52,746 nucleotides of DNA, from the NCBI RefSeq assembly GCF_025362475.1, contig NZ_JANYGH010000024.1, forward strand, positions 66,164 to 118,909, given 5' to 3'. Made by a program: the position numbers and the translations under genes. How positions within the stretch are numbered: the stretch's first letter is position 1; every line of letters begins with the position of its first letter. Of this stretch, positions 9,655 through 17,019 are shown piece after piece. The DNA is from Mucilaginibacter sp. GTDB taxonomy: Bacteria > Bacteroidota > Bacteroidia > Sphingobacteriales > Sphingobacteriaceae. The notes below the pieces were generated by a model. The model saw only the letters and a program-made list of their open reading frames with translations. It ran no database searches and was not told where the DNA came from.

Positions 9655-10428
9655 ATGAATACACTTCAGTTAACTATTCGGGATAACCTTGCCATCATCA
9701 CGTTAGATAGGGGCCGATCCAACCCCATAAATACAGAAATGATCACAGAACTGATATCATCAGTAAAGGATATTGAAGCAAACGATAACATAGCAGGACT
9801 AATCATCACCGGCAAAGAAGGTTTCTTTTCTGCCGGTATCGATTTAATGGAGGTATACAACTACAACGAAGAACAAAGCAAAGATTTCTGGACCAGTTTC
9901 ATGTTGTTGCAAACGATTTTGATAAACTTTAAAAAGCCCTTTGTAACCGCAATAACAGGGCATAGCCCCGCAGGCGGCTGTATCATAGCCCTATGCAGCG
10001 ATTACCGGGTTATGGCCTCCGGCCAATACATTATTGGTTTAAATGAGATTCCCGTAGGCATCATAGTACCTGATACCGTATTTCACCTTTATGCATTCTG
10101 GTTAGGTAGCCGCAAGGCTTACCAGTACCTGTTGGAGGGAAAATTGCTGACCGTTGAAGACGCTCTTAAAGATGGATTAATTGACGAGGTTTGTGCCGCT
10201 GAAGATGTATTAGCATCGGCAGAAAAAAAAGTACGGGCATATATGAAATTGAACCCCGCTACCTGGAGCCAAAGCAAAATGAATTTCAGGAAAGAGCTTT
10301 CTGAAAAGCTACAGGTTGATCAAAGCGCTGCCTTAAACAGGATGCTACAGCAATGGTGGGCGCCAGAAACACGCTTAACGCTGCAAAAAATAATTGATAA
10401 ATTGATGAACCCTGTTAAAAGCAAATAA
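9655..10428 (+). CDS. Enoyl-CoA isomerase-like crotonase
   Basis: A 257-residue crotonase-fold protein with the oxyanion-hole segment GFFSAGIDLMEV and the second signature TGHSPAGGCIIALCSDYR. In hydratases the residue after GGC is Glu; here it is Ile110, while Glu131 (GLNEIPVG) is kept. Loss of the first Glu with retention of the second is the pattern of delta3,delta2-enoyl-CoA isomerases such as mitochondrial ECI1, and the PAGGC...ALCSDYRVM...GLNE stretch resembles that enzyme closely. It probably moves cis-3 or trans-3 double bonds to trans-2 during unsaturated fatty-acid breakdown. The dienoyl-CoA reductase gene starts 4 bases downstream, which supports that role. Confidence 0.85.
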   Translation: MNTLQLTIRDNLAIITLDRGRSNPINTEMITELISSVKDIEANDNIAGLIITGKEGFFSAGIDLMEVYNYNEEQSKDFWTSFMLLQTILINFKKPFVTAITGHSPAGGCIIALCSDYRVMASGQYIIGLNEIPVGIIVPDTVFHLYAFWLGSRKAYQYLLEGKLLTVEDALKDGLIDEVCAAEDVLASAEKKVRAYMKLNPATWSQSKMNFRKELSEKLQVDQSAALNRMLQQWWAPETRLTLQKIIDKLMNPVKSK

Positions 10429-10432
10429 TTAT

Positions 10433-11347
10433 ATGCAAGCACCTGGCAATAATGACTTTTTGAACCATCCCGATGAAGAAGAAGGGATGTTGAAGGCAAA
10501 TGCATTTAAAAACAAAACCATTATTATAACGGGTGGCGGTACGGGGCTTGGTAAAGCTATGGGTACTTACTTTTTAAAGTTGGGGGCCAATTTGATAATT
10601 ACAAGCCGCAAGTTGGATGTGCTGCAACAAACAGCTAAAGAAATGGAGGCCGAAACCGGCGGCAAGGTATTGGCATTAGCCTGCGACGTACGCAACTATG
10701 ATGAAGTAGAAAATATGCTTACACAGGCTATTGAAAGCTTTGGTAGTGTTAACGCGCTGGTAAACAATGCTGCAGGCAACTTTATATCACCTACAGAACG
10801 GCTATCCGCCAACGCGTTTTCAACCATTATTGATATTGTACTTAAAGGCTCTGTTAACTGTTCACTGGCCCTGGGTAAGTATTGGATAAAAGAAAAAATG
10901 GCAGGCAATATTCTCAATATCATTACCACCTATGCCTTTACAGGTTCTGCTTACGTAGTGCCATCTGCCTGTGCAAAGGGCGGCGTATTGGCCATGACCA
11001 GGTCATTAGCAGCAGAATGGGGACGGCACCAGATCCGTACAAATGCCATTGCCCCCGGCCCATTCCCTACCAAGGGCGCATGGGAACGCCTGTTGCCCGG
11101 CGAAATGGCACAAAAATTTGATTTTAAAAACAGGGTACCACTTAAAAGAGTAGGGAAACACCAGGAAATTGCAAATCTTGCCGCATATTTGATCTCAGAT
11201 TTTTCTGGCTATATTAACGGCGACGTAATAACCATTGATGGCGGCGAATGGCTACAGGGTGCCGGTCAGTTTAATGGCCTGGAAATGGTAACTAACGATA
11301 TGTGGGATAGCATTGAACAATTAACAAGGCATCCCAAAAGCAGCTAA
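10433..11347 (+). CDS. 2,4-dienoyl-CoA reductase-like SDR
   Basis: A 304-residue short-chain dehydrogenase. It has the cofactor loop GGGTGLG (residues 34-40), SRKLDVL, NNAAGNFISPTERLS and a Tyr-Lys pair, Tyr167 (ITTYAFTGS) and Lys182 (SACAKGG), 15 residues apart. That spacing and the surrounding sequence match mitochondrial 2,4-dienoyl-CoA reductase (DECR1), whose Tyr and Lys also stand 15 apart. The IDGGEWLQGAGQFNGL C-terminus agrees. It would use NADPH to reduce 2,4-dienoyl-CoA from polyunsaturated or even-position double bonds. The first 18 residues are acidic and unlike the family, so Met19 (base 10487) may be the true start. Confidence 0.88.
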   Translation: MQAPGNNDFLNHPDEEEGMLKANAFKNKTIIITGGGTGLGKAMGTYFLKLGANLIITSRKLDVLQQTAKEMEAETGGKVLALACDVRNYDEVENMLTQAIESFGSVNALVNNAAGNFISPTERLSANAFSTIIDIVLKGSVNCSLALGKYWIKEKMAGNILNIITTYAFTGSAYVVPSACAKGGVLAMTRSLAAEWGRHQIRTNAIAPGPFPTKGAWERLLPGEMAQKFDFKNRVPLKRVGKHQEIANLAAYLISDFSGYINGDVITIDGGEWLQGAGQFNGLEMVTNDMWDSIEQLTRHPKSS

Positions 11348-11368
11348 TCTGTCAATAAACTTTTAGTA

Positions 11369-12664
11369 ATGATTGCACAAATAATATTTATTATCATTCT
11401 TGCTGCCGCTGTTTACCTGTTCACAAAAAACGCGGGTAAAATAAGGCGCAATATCCTGTTGGGCCGCGATACCGACCGCAATGACAACCCGGCCATACGC
11501 TGGAAAACTATGGCCAAGGTGGCCCTTGGGCAAAGCAAAATGGTGAAACGCCCCTTAGCCGCGGTAATGCATATATTTATTTATGTAGGCTTCGTGATCA
11601 TTAATATCGAGGTATTGGAGATTATGATTGATGGTCTCTTTGGTTCGCATAGGATATTTTCAAAACCGTTGGGAAGTTTGTATGGTTTCCTGATTGGTGG
11701 ATTTGAAGTGCTGGCTGTGTTAGTACTTGTTGCCTGCGTTGTTTTTTTAGCCAGAAGAAATATTGTGCACCTAAAGCGTTTCAGCGGTAAAGAAATGACC
11801 GCATGGCCAAAATCGGATGCCAACTATATCCTCATCATAGAAATATCGCTCATGGTTGCTTTTTTAACCATGAACGCTGCCGATTACAAATTACAGGCCC
11901 TTCACGTTGGCCACTATCTAAAAGCGGGCAGTTTCCCGGCAAGCAGTTTTATAGCCCCATTGTTGCCCAACCAGGCAACACCGTTGGAAATGATTGAACG
12001 CGGGTGCTGGTGGTTTCATATCACGGGCATTTTGGCATTTTTAAATTACCTGCCCTATTCCAAGCATTTTCATATCCTGCTGGCATTTCCAAATACGTAC
12101 TATTCAAAACTTACGCCTAAAGGGCAATTCAGCAATATGGCTTCTGTTACCAACGAGGTAAAAGCCATGCTTGACCCGTCTTTTGTTCCGGAGGCTACGG
12201 CTCCCGGTCGCTTTGGTGCTAAGGATGTAACCGACCTTACCTGGAAAAACCTGATGGATGCTTACACCTGCACCGAGTGCGGCAGATGCACAAGTGTTTG
12301 CCCGGCTAATATCACCGGCAAATTGCTATCGCCCCGTAAAATCATGATGGATACCCGCGATCGTATCACAGAGGTGGGTAATAATATTGATAAGTTTGGC
12401 AAAGATCATAATGACAACAAATCATTGCTTGATGATTACATCAGCAGGGAAGAATTATGGGCATGCACTACTTGCAATGCCTGTACAGATGCTTGCCCGG
12501 TAAACATCGACCCACTGAACATTATTACCGAAATGAGGCGTTACATTGTGATGGAAGAATCACAGGCGCCAGCCAGCCTGAATGGTATGTTTGGCAATGT
12601 TGAAAATAACGGCGCTCCCTGGAAATATAGCCAGGCCGATAGATTGAATTGGGCAGAGAAATAG
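11369..12664 (+). CDS. Membrane-bound (Fe-S)-binding protein, HdrC/ETF-quinone type
   Basis: A 431-residue protein with about four or five membrane segments in its first 250 residues (MIAQIIFIIILAAAVYLFT, IFIYVGFVIINIEVL, LVLVACVVFLA and others). A cytosolic domain follows with two [4Fe-4S] motifs, CTECGRCTSVCP from Cys301 and CTTCNACTDACP from Cys366. Such proteins resemble the NarI-like cytochrome plus HdrC-like ferredoxin modules used for electron transfer to the quinone pool. Paired with the CCG-domain protein 45 bases downstream, it probably carries electrons from reduced ETF to menaquinone in place of the classic ETF-QO. That is inferred from the etfA context. Haem ligands were not assigned. 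Confidence 0.87.
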   Translation: MIAQIIFIIILAAAVYLFTKNAGKIRRNILLGRDTDRNDNPAIRWKTMAKVALGQSKMVKRPLAAVMHIFIYVGFVIINIEVLEIMIDGLFGSHRIFSKPLGSLYGFLIGGFEVLAVLVLVACVVFLARRNIVHLKRFSGKEMTAWPKSDANYILIIEISLMVAFLTMNAADYKLQALHVGHYLKAGSFPASSFIAPLLPNQATPLEMIERGCWWFHITGILAFLNYLPYSKHFHILLAFPNTYYSKLTPKGQFSNMASVTNEVKAMLDPSFVPEATAPGRFGAKDVTDLTWKNLMDAYTCTECGRCTSVCPANITGKLLSPRKIMMDTRDRITEVGNNIDKFGKDHNDNKSLLDDYISREELWACTTCNACTDACPVNIDPLNIITEMRRYIVMEESQAPASLNGMFGNVENNGAPWKYSQADRLNWAEK

Positions 12665-12709
12665 CAGGCGGTTTTAAGCTTGCCTTAATGAAATAAATCC
12701 AAGGTTTAT

Positions 12710-13540
12710 ATGCCCTGGGAAAATAATAAATCCGAAATGGAAGATCCGAAATCCGAACTAAAGATACCTACAATGGCGCAAATGGCTGCCGAAGGCAAAG
12801 AACCTGAATTATTATTCTGGGTTGGCTGTGCCGGAAGCTTTGATGAGCGGGCGCAAAAAATAACACGCGATATCTGTAAGATTCTGCAACATGTAGGCAT
12901 CAGCTATGCCGTGTTGGGTACCGAAGAAAGCTGCACCGGCGATCCCGCTAAGCGTGCCGGTAATGAGTTCCTGTTCCAGATGCAGGCCATGACCAATATT
13001 GAGGTATTGAATGCCTACGCCGTAAAAAAGATAGTAACAGGTTGCCCTCATTGTTTTAACACCATTAAAAATGAATATCCCGGCCTGGGTGGTAGTTATG
13101 AAGTAATTCATCATACACAGCTTATTCAGCAGCTGATTGATGAGGGAAAACTAAAAGCCGAAGGCGGCGAAAGCTTTAAAGGCAAAAAGATCACCTTTCA
13201 TGATCCTTGCTATTTGGGCCGGGCTAATAATGTGTATGAGGCCCCACGTGCAGCCCTGGAGATGCTGGATGCTGAACTGGTTGAAATGAAACGCTGCAAA
13301 AGCAACGGCCTATGCTGTGGTGCAGGCGGCGCCCAGATGTTTAAAGAGCCAGAAAAAGGAAACAAAGAAATAAATGCCGAAAGAATTGAGGATGCAATAA
13401 ATGCCAATGCACAAATTGTTGCCTCGGCCTGCCCTTTCTGTATGACCATGCTTAGCGACGGCGTTAAACTCAAAGAAAAAGAACAGGCAATACAGGTACT
13501 TGATGTTGCCGAATTAACCGTTAGGGCGAATGGCTTGTAA
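12710..13540 (+). CDS. CCG-domain (Fe-S)-binding protein, HdrB-like
   Basis: A 276-residue cytosolic protein with two cysteine-rich CCG domains as in heterodisulfide reductase subunit B and related oxidoreductases. Visible cysteine segments are WVGCAGSF, ESCTGDPAKRAGN, VTGCPHCFNT, HDPCYLGRANN, NGLCCGAGGAQM and ASACPFC. It probably completes the electron path with the membrane Fe-S protein upstream. The first 20 or so residues are not typical of the family: the DNA there (12728-12762) is a 7-bp-periodic repeat that yields a 7-residue repeat, KSEMEDP then KSELKIP. Family similarity begins near Pro-Thr-Met (PTMAQMAAEG), so a start at 12737 or 12773 is possible. Confidence 0.88.
   Translation: MPWENNKSEMEDPKSELKIPTMAQMAAEGKEPELLFWVGCAGSFDERAQKITRDICKILQHVGISYAVLGTEESCTGDPAKRAGNEFLFQMQAMTNIEVLNAYAVKKIVTGCPHCFNTIKNEYPGLGGSYEVIHHTQLIQQLIDEGKLKAEGGESFKGKKITFHDPCYLGRANNVYEAPRAALEMLDAELVEMKRCKSNGLCCGAGGAQMFKEPEKGNKEINAERIEDAINANAQIVASACPFCMTMLSDGVKLKEKEQAIQVLDVAELTVRANGL
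12728..12762 (+). repeat. Heptad repeat array inside a coding region
   Basis: Five 7-base units stand in register: AAATCCG, AAATGGA, AGATCCG, AAATCCG, AACTAAA. The unit resembles the intergenic array at 50641-50703. Three units equal 21 bases, so the encoded peptide repeats every seven residues. It sits in the extra N-terminus of the CCG-domain protein. Confidence 0.7.
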
Positions 13541-13644
13541 GGCTTCAACACTATACTCAAAGCAATAAGTATCTTTCATATACAAAGTCAGTCTTCGGGG
13601 CTGCCTAAAATTACTTAACTTGTAATGAATCACATACAACCACG

Positions 13645-13738
13645 GTCATTGCGAGGCACGAAGCAATCTCCACATAGGTAGATCGACCTTGTAGGTCCAC
13701 TCTTTACAGCTTGGATATTGCTTCGTACCTACCCATGG
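13645..13738. repeat. Palindromic element, GTCATTGCGA type, degenerate
   Basis: The left arm starts GTCATTGCGAGGCACGAAGC and is nearly identical to the perfect element at 28526-28620. The right arm (ATTGCTTCGTACCTACC) has drifted, so only the inner part still pairs. Confidence 0.7.
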
Positions 13739-13760
13739 CGTATTTACTAAAAAAACTTTT

Positions 13761-13849
13761 GTCATCCTGAACGATTTGAAGGATCTATTCTCCGCTATAC
13801 TTCTTCGACCTGTACAAGTCTGCGAATAGATCCTTCTCCTCAGGATGAC
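13761..13849. repeat. Palindromic element, GTCATCCTGA type
   Basis: The outer arms GTCATCCTGA and TCAGGATGAC pair, followed inside by GAAGGATCTATT pairing with AATAGATCCTTC. The asymmetric centre (CTTCTTCGACCTGTACAAG) shows that this copy is inverted relative to the copies at 28657 and 40436. Confidence 0.8.
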
Positions 13850-14041
13850 AAACTTTTCAAACGTCATTTTCCTTTCAGTGTCCTCCGGATAGTAAAACTC
13901 ACAACGATGGTTCTATAAATCACGTCATAGCTGTTATGCAGGCCTAAAAATTCCCCGGCAGGTTTATTTTTAATAAGGATTTGATGTTATTGATTTACAA
14001 CGTAATCTTGCAGGCATAAATCGACTATTAAAACCAAAAAC

Positions 14042-14815
14042 ATGAAACAAGGACTTTTAATTGATATGGATGGCGTGATCTACAGCGGTGAAGAGCTGAT
14101 TTCAGGAGCCGATAAATTCATTAAGCACCTTATAGATAATAATATACCATTTGCTTTTATGACCAATAACAGCCAGCGTACAAGCCTGGAAGTGGTGCGT
14201 AAATTAAAAAGAATGGGCATAACTGTAGAAACCAAACATGTATATACCAGCGCTATGGCAACCGGAAAGTTTCTTGGCGACCAAAGCCCAAATGGTACAG
14301 CTTACGTATTGGGCGAAGGCGGTTTATTAACCAGCCTGCATGAAAACGGCATCACTCTTGTCGACTCGGATCCTGAATTTGTGGTTTTGGGCGAGGGCCG
14401 TAATTTCACGCTTGAAATGGTGCAGCGGGCTGTTGATATGATACTTGCCGGTGCAAAGTTTATCACAACCAACAGAGACCCTTCTCCTAAAAAACCGGGA
14501 TGGAACAATTTAGGTATCGCGGCAACAACCGCCATGATTGAAGAAGCAACCGGCCGAAAAGCATTTGTAACCGGTAAACCAAGCCCGGTAATGATGAGAT
14601 CGGCCCGCAAATTCCTGGGTTTGGAAACCGCAGAAACAACGGTGATTGGTGATACCATGGAAACGGATATACAGGGTGGTGTTCAAATGGGCTATAAAAC
14701 TATTTTAGTACTATCTGGCATATCAAGTAAAGAAACGTTGGGCAACTATGCCTTTAAACCCGATATGATTGCGAGTTCGGTTGATAAGATAGTTTTCCCT
14801 TTAAAATGGTGGTAA
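14042..14815 (+). CDS. HAD-IIA family phosphatase (NagD-like)
   Basis: A 257-residue haloacid-dehalogenase hydrolase. Motif I is at the N-terminus (LIDMDGVIYSG, with Asp8 and Asp10 as nucleophile and general acid), followed by FMTNNSQRTS (motif II) and the late motif VIGDTMETDIQGGVQMG, which binds Mg2+. The cap between residues of about 80 and 180 fits the HAD-IIA (NagD) group. These enzymes dephosphorylate small phosphomonoesters such as nucleotides or sugar phosphates, and the substrate cannot be told here. It stands alone, with repeat DNA upstream and a hairpin downstream (14835-14886). It is not obviously linked to either flanking pathway. Confidence 0.88.
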   Translation: MKQGLLIDMDGVIYSGEELISGADKFIKHLIDNNIPFAFMTNNSQRTSLEVVRKLKRMGITVETKHVYTSAMATGKFLGDQSPNGTAYVLGEGGLLTSLHENGITLVDSDPEFVVLGEGRNFTLEMVQRAVDMILAGAKFITTNRDPSPKKPGWNNLGIAATTAMIEEATGRKAFVTGKPSPVMMRSARKFLGLETAETTVIGDTMETDIQGGVQMGYKTILVLSGISSKETLGNYAFKPDMIASSVDKIVFPLKWW

Positions 14816-14834
14816 ACTAAAATTGCCAAAATTC

Positions 14835-14886
14835 AATCCATTAAGATAAGCTCTGATAACCCTACTCGGAATACCCTTAATGGATT
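14835..14886 (+). terminator. Possible terminator hairpin after HAD phosphatase
   Basis: An 11-bp perfect stem (AATCCATTAAG with CTTAATGGATT) encloses a 30-base loop and is followed by CATTTTGATT. The long loop and weak T-tract make termination only probable. Confidence 0.4.
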
Positions 14887-15079
14887 CATTTTGATTAGTT
14901 TAAAACAATCAAATAATTAATGAGGGCAATCCCTTTACACGTTTATCTGCAAAAAATAACAGATAGTCGTAGGTTCATCTATTTTGATTGATCCTCTATT
15001 ATCATTTTATCGGTATGTAATAATTTCTTTACATTTACTGCGTGCCTCGAGGTAATGCATTACAAGAAATTGTTTTTAA

Positions 15080-15625
15080 TTGGCTGTCACTTTGAATATA
15101 CATGAGCTTGTTCACTTAATCCGATTTAATAATGATGAGTCGGCATTTAACGAGCTTTACAAAGCACAAGTAGTTAAGCTTTGCCAGTTCGCTAATTCTT
15201 TTCTGGACGATAATGAAGCCAGCGAGGAAATTGTGAACGACGTGTTCGTGAAGATCTGGCTCAACCGCAGCACCCTGGATAAGATCAGGAACCCACAGGT
15301 ATATTTATATGTTGTTGTAAAAAATGCCTGCCTTAATCATATCCGCAGCAATTCGTCCAGGACGGTCAGGGAACTAAATATCGCCGAATCTTTTTACTTT
15401 CATCTCAATGCAGATCCGGCACAATTACTTATCAGTAAGGAACTTCATGCAGAAATCATCAATGCTGTTAACTGCCTCCCCCCCCGCTGCAAACTCATCT
15501 TTAAAATGGTAAAAGAAGATGGGCTTAGCTGCAACGAAGTAGCATCTATTCTTGACCTATCAAACAAAACGGTATTTGCCCAATTATCCATCGCGCTTAA
15601 AAAACTCGAAAGCGTCCTTAGCTAA
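15080..15625 (+). CDS. ECF sigma-70 factor, FecI-like
   Basis: A 181-residue extracytoplasmic-function sigma factor. Region 2 covers AFNELYKAQVVKLCQFANSF through DNEASEEIVNDVFVKIWLN. Region 4 is LPPRCKLIFKMVKEDGLSCNEVASILDLS, a helix-turn-helix that would read the -35 element. No in-frame ATG precedes the conserved part; TTG at 15080 is the best start. With the FecR anti-sigma at 15740 and an STN-bearing SusC at 17020, it forms a trans-envelope signalling set: glycan uptake at the outer membrane releases sigma to transcribe the uptake genes. It therefore probably activates the susCD-glycosidase genes. Confidence 0.92.
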   Translation: MAVTLNIHELVHLIRFNNDESAFNELYKAQVVKLCQFANSFLDDNEASEEIVNDVFVKIWLNRSTLDKIRNPQVYLYVVVKNACLNHIRSNSSRTVRELNIAESFYFHLNADPAQLLISKELHAEIINAVNCLPPRCKLIFKMVKEDGLSCNEVASILDLSNKTVFAQLSIALKKLESVLS

Positions 15626-15739
15626 GTTTCTTCCAAATTTACCGTGCACAAACCCAGGTAAAACAAATTTTAATTTTATTTCAAAATCTTTTAGGAAAAT
15701 CTTAATTGTTTGGTGTCTTTATATCAGATTAACTAAACT

Positions 15740-16831
15740 ATGGGAAAATCAAGGTTTATTGAGCTGATGGCCAAAAGCATGGATGGGTCGGCCAGTAAAG
15801 ATGAATTAAAAGAACTCGAACTATTTTTAAAACAGTATCCGGGATATAAAAAGATACAGCATGTAACGGATGCTTTAACCAGCACAATTAATAAGGATGA
15901 TGCTATTTTAGAGGTAACGGCGATAAACAACAAGCTTGATGAGCTGTGGGTTAAAATCAAAAGTGCAGAAGGATCAGCAACTGAAACATTAAATGATAAT
16001 ATAAGATCGTTCAATTATTGGAAATGGATAGGTTCGGCAGCGGCGGTAACGGTGTTTGCTTTGCTAAGCTTTTTGTTTTATTACAAGCAGCAGGCGGGTC
16101 GGCAAATTACCGAAGTTACTATAAAAAGAGTTGATGTACCTTTTGGTAAGATGATGCAGGTTACCCTATCAGATGGCACCAAAGTTAAACTTAATGCCGG
16201 CAGCCATTTTACCTATCCATCTGTTTTTTCAAATGCGCAACGGGAAGTAAATTTAGAAGGAGAAGGTTTTTTTGAAGTGACCAAAAATGCTAAGAAACCA
16301 TTTTTAGTACACACCGCCGGGTTTACTGTAAAGGTTTTAGGCACTGTGTTTAATGTAAAAGCTTACCGGGATGATAAATCAACCGAAACTACCTTATTGA
16401 AAGGTAAGGTGCAGGTAGAGTTAACAGACGACCCTGAAAAGAAGATCATTTTATCGCCTCATGAAAAGCTCACTATAAATAACCCGTTACCAATGGCTAA
16501 TCACCCGGCAATTAAGGTGGATGTGGCAAAAATAAAATATGAAGTGGCTACACTGCCCAATATTAGTAATGACATTTACCAGGAAAATGCCTGGACAGAG
16601 AACAAAATCATGTTTGTTAATAATGATTTTGAAGATGTTGCCCGGCAAATGGAACGCAAATATGATGTGCACATCGTATTTGAAGATGAAGCACTTAAAA
16701 AGGAACAGATCAGCGGTGTGCTGAAAAACGAAACCCTGGAAAGTGCTCTATTGATCCTAAAACAGATTATGCCATTTCAATCAAAAATTGAAGGTAATAC
16801 TGTTTACCTGGCCTATAAGCTTAAAAAATAA
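15740..16831 (+). CDS. FecR-family anti-sigma factor
   Basis: A 363-residue inner-membrane protein. A cytosolic N-terminal part of about 90 residues would hold the sigma factor. One membrane segment follows (WIGSAAAVTVFALLSFLFYY, about residues 94-113). The periplasmic part has a FecR domain (VDVPFGKMMQVTLSDGTKVKLNAGS ... EGEGFFEVTKNAKKPFLVHT ... VKVLGTVFNVKAY) and a C-terminal DUF4974-type STN-like domain (NDFEDVARQMERKYDVHIVFED ... ISGVLKNETLESALLILK). It senses SusC occupancy through the plug/STN domain of its partner. The gene lies 114 bases after the sigma gene and 188 bases before susC, the standard Bacteroidota order. Confidence 0.93.
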   Translation: MGKSRFIELMAKSMDGSASKDELKELELFLKQYPGYKKIQHVTDALTSTINKDDAILEVTAINNKLDELWVKIKSAEGSATETLNDNIRSFNYWKWIGSAAAVTVFALLSFLFYYKQQAGRQITEVTIKRVDVPFGKMMQVTLSDGTKVKLNAGSHFTYPSVFSNAQREVNLEGEGFFEVTKNAKKPFLVHTAGFTVKVLGTVFNVKAYRDDKSTETTLLKGKVQVELTDDPEKKIILSPHEKLTINNPLPMANHPAIKVDVAKIKYEVATLPNISNDIYQENAWTENKIMFVNNDFEDVARQMERKYDVHIVFEDEALKKEQISGVLKNETLESALLILKQIMPFQSKIEGNTVYLAYKLKK

Positions 16832-16915
16832 ATACCCCAACTAATACTAACTTAATTACGAAACATGAAGAGAAACATTTACTTATCAGATTCCTGAAAA
16901 CCCATAAATAAACAA

Positions 16916-16937
16916 GGGAAGAGTTGCACCTCTTCCC
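16916..16937 (+). promoter_or_regulatory. Hairpin in the susC leader
   Basis: A perfect 8-bp stem, GGGAAGAG paired with CTCTTCCC, with the 6-base loop TTGCAC, lies 82 bases before the susC start. It is not followed by a T-run, so it is more likely a leader element affecting mRNA stability, translation or attenuation than a simple terminator after fecR. Confidence 0.5.
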
Positions 16938-17019
16938 CGCAAAAATCTGGGATTTATTATTAAGAGTAAGTGTGTTATGAAGGCGCTTACTCTATCCATT
17001 AATTTTCAAAACAAATGTA

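Larger units (their letters stand above)
13541..14041. other. Repeat-bearing intergenic region (501 bp)
   Basis: The region separates the fatty-acid cluster from the HAD phosphatase gene. It holds two dispersed palindromic elements (13645-13738 and 13761-13849) and a conserved tail at about 13855-13906 (TCAGTGTCCTCCGGATAG) that recurs beside the element at 40377-40526. No coding sequence, tRNA or clear terminator is seen. The last 100 bases before 14042 are AT-rich and probably hold the promoter of that gene. Confidence 0.5.

Noticed and set aside
13541..14041. A tRNA or small RNA gene in the gap before the HAD phosphatase
   Set aside because: The strong folds there are the arms of dispersed palindromes; no cloverleaf or anticodon arm could be drawn.
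16865..16897. An 11-codon leader peptide before susC
   Set aside because: Too short and without a regulatory pattern, such as a run of one amino acid, to support it.
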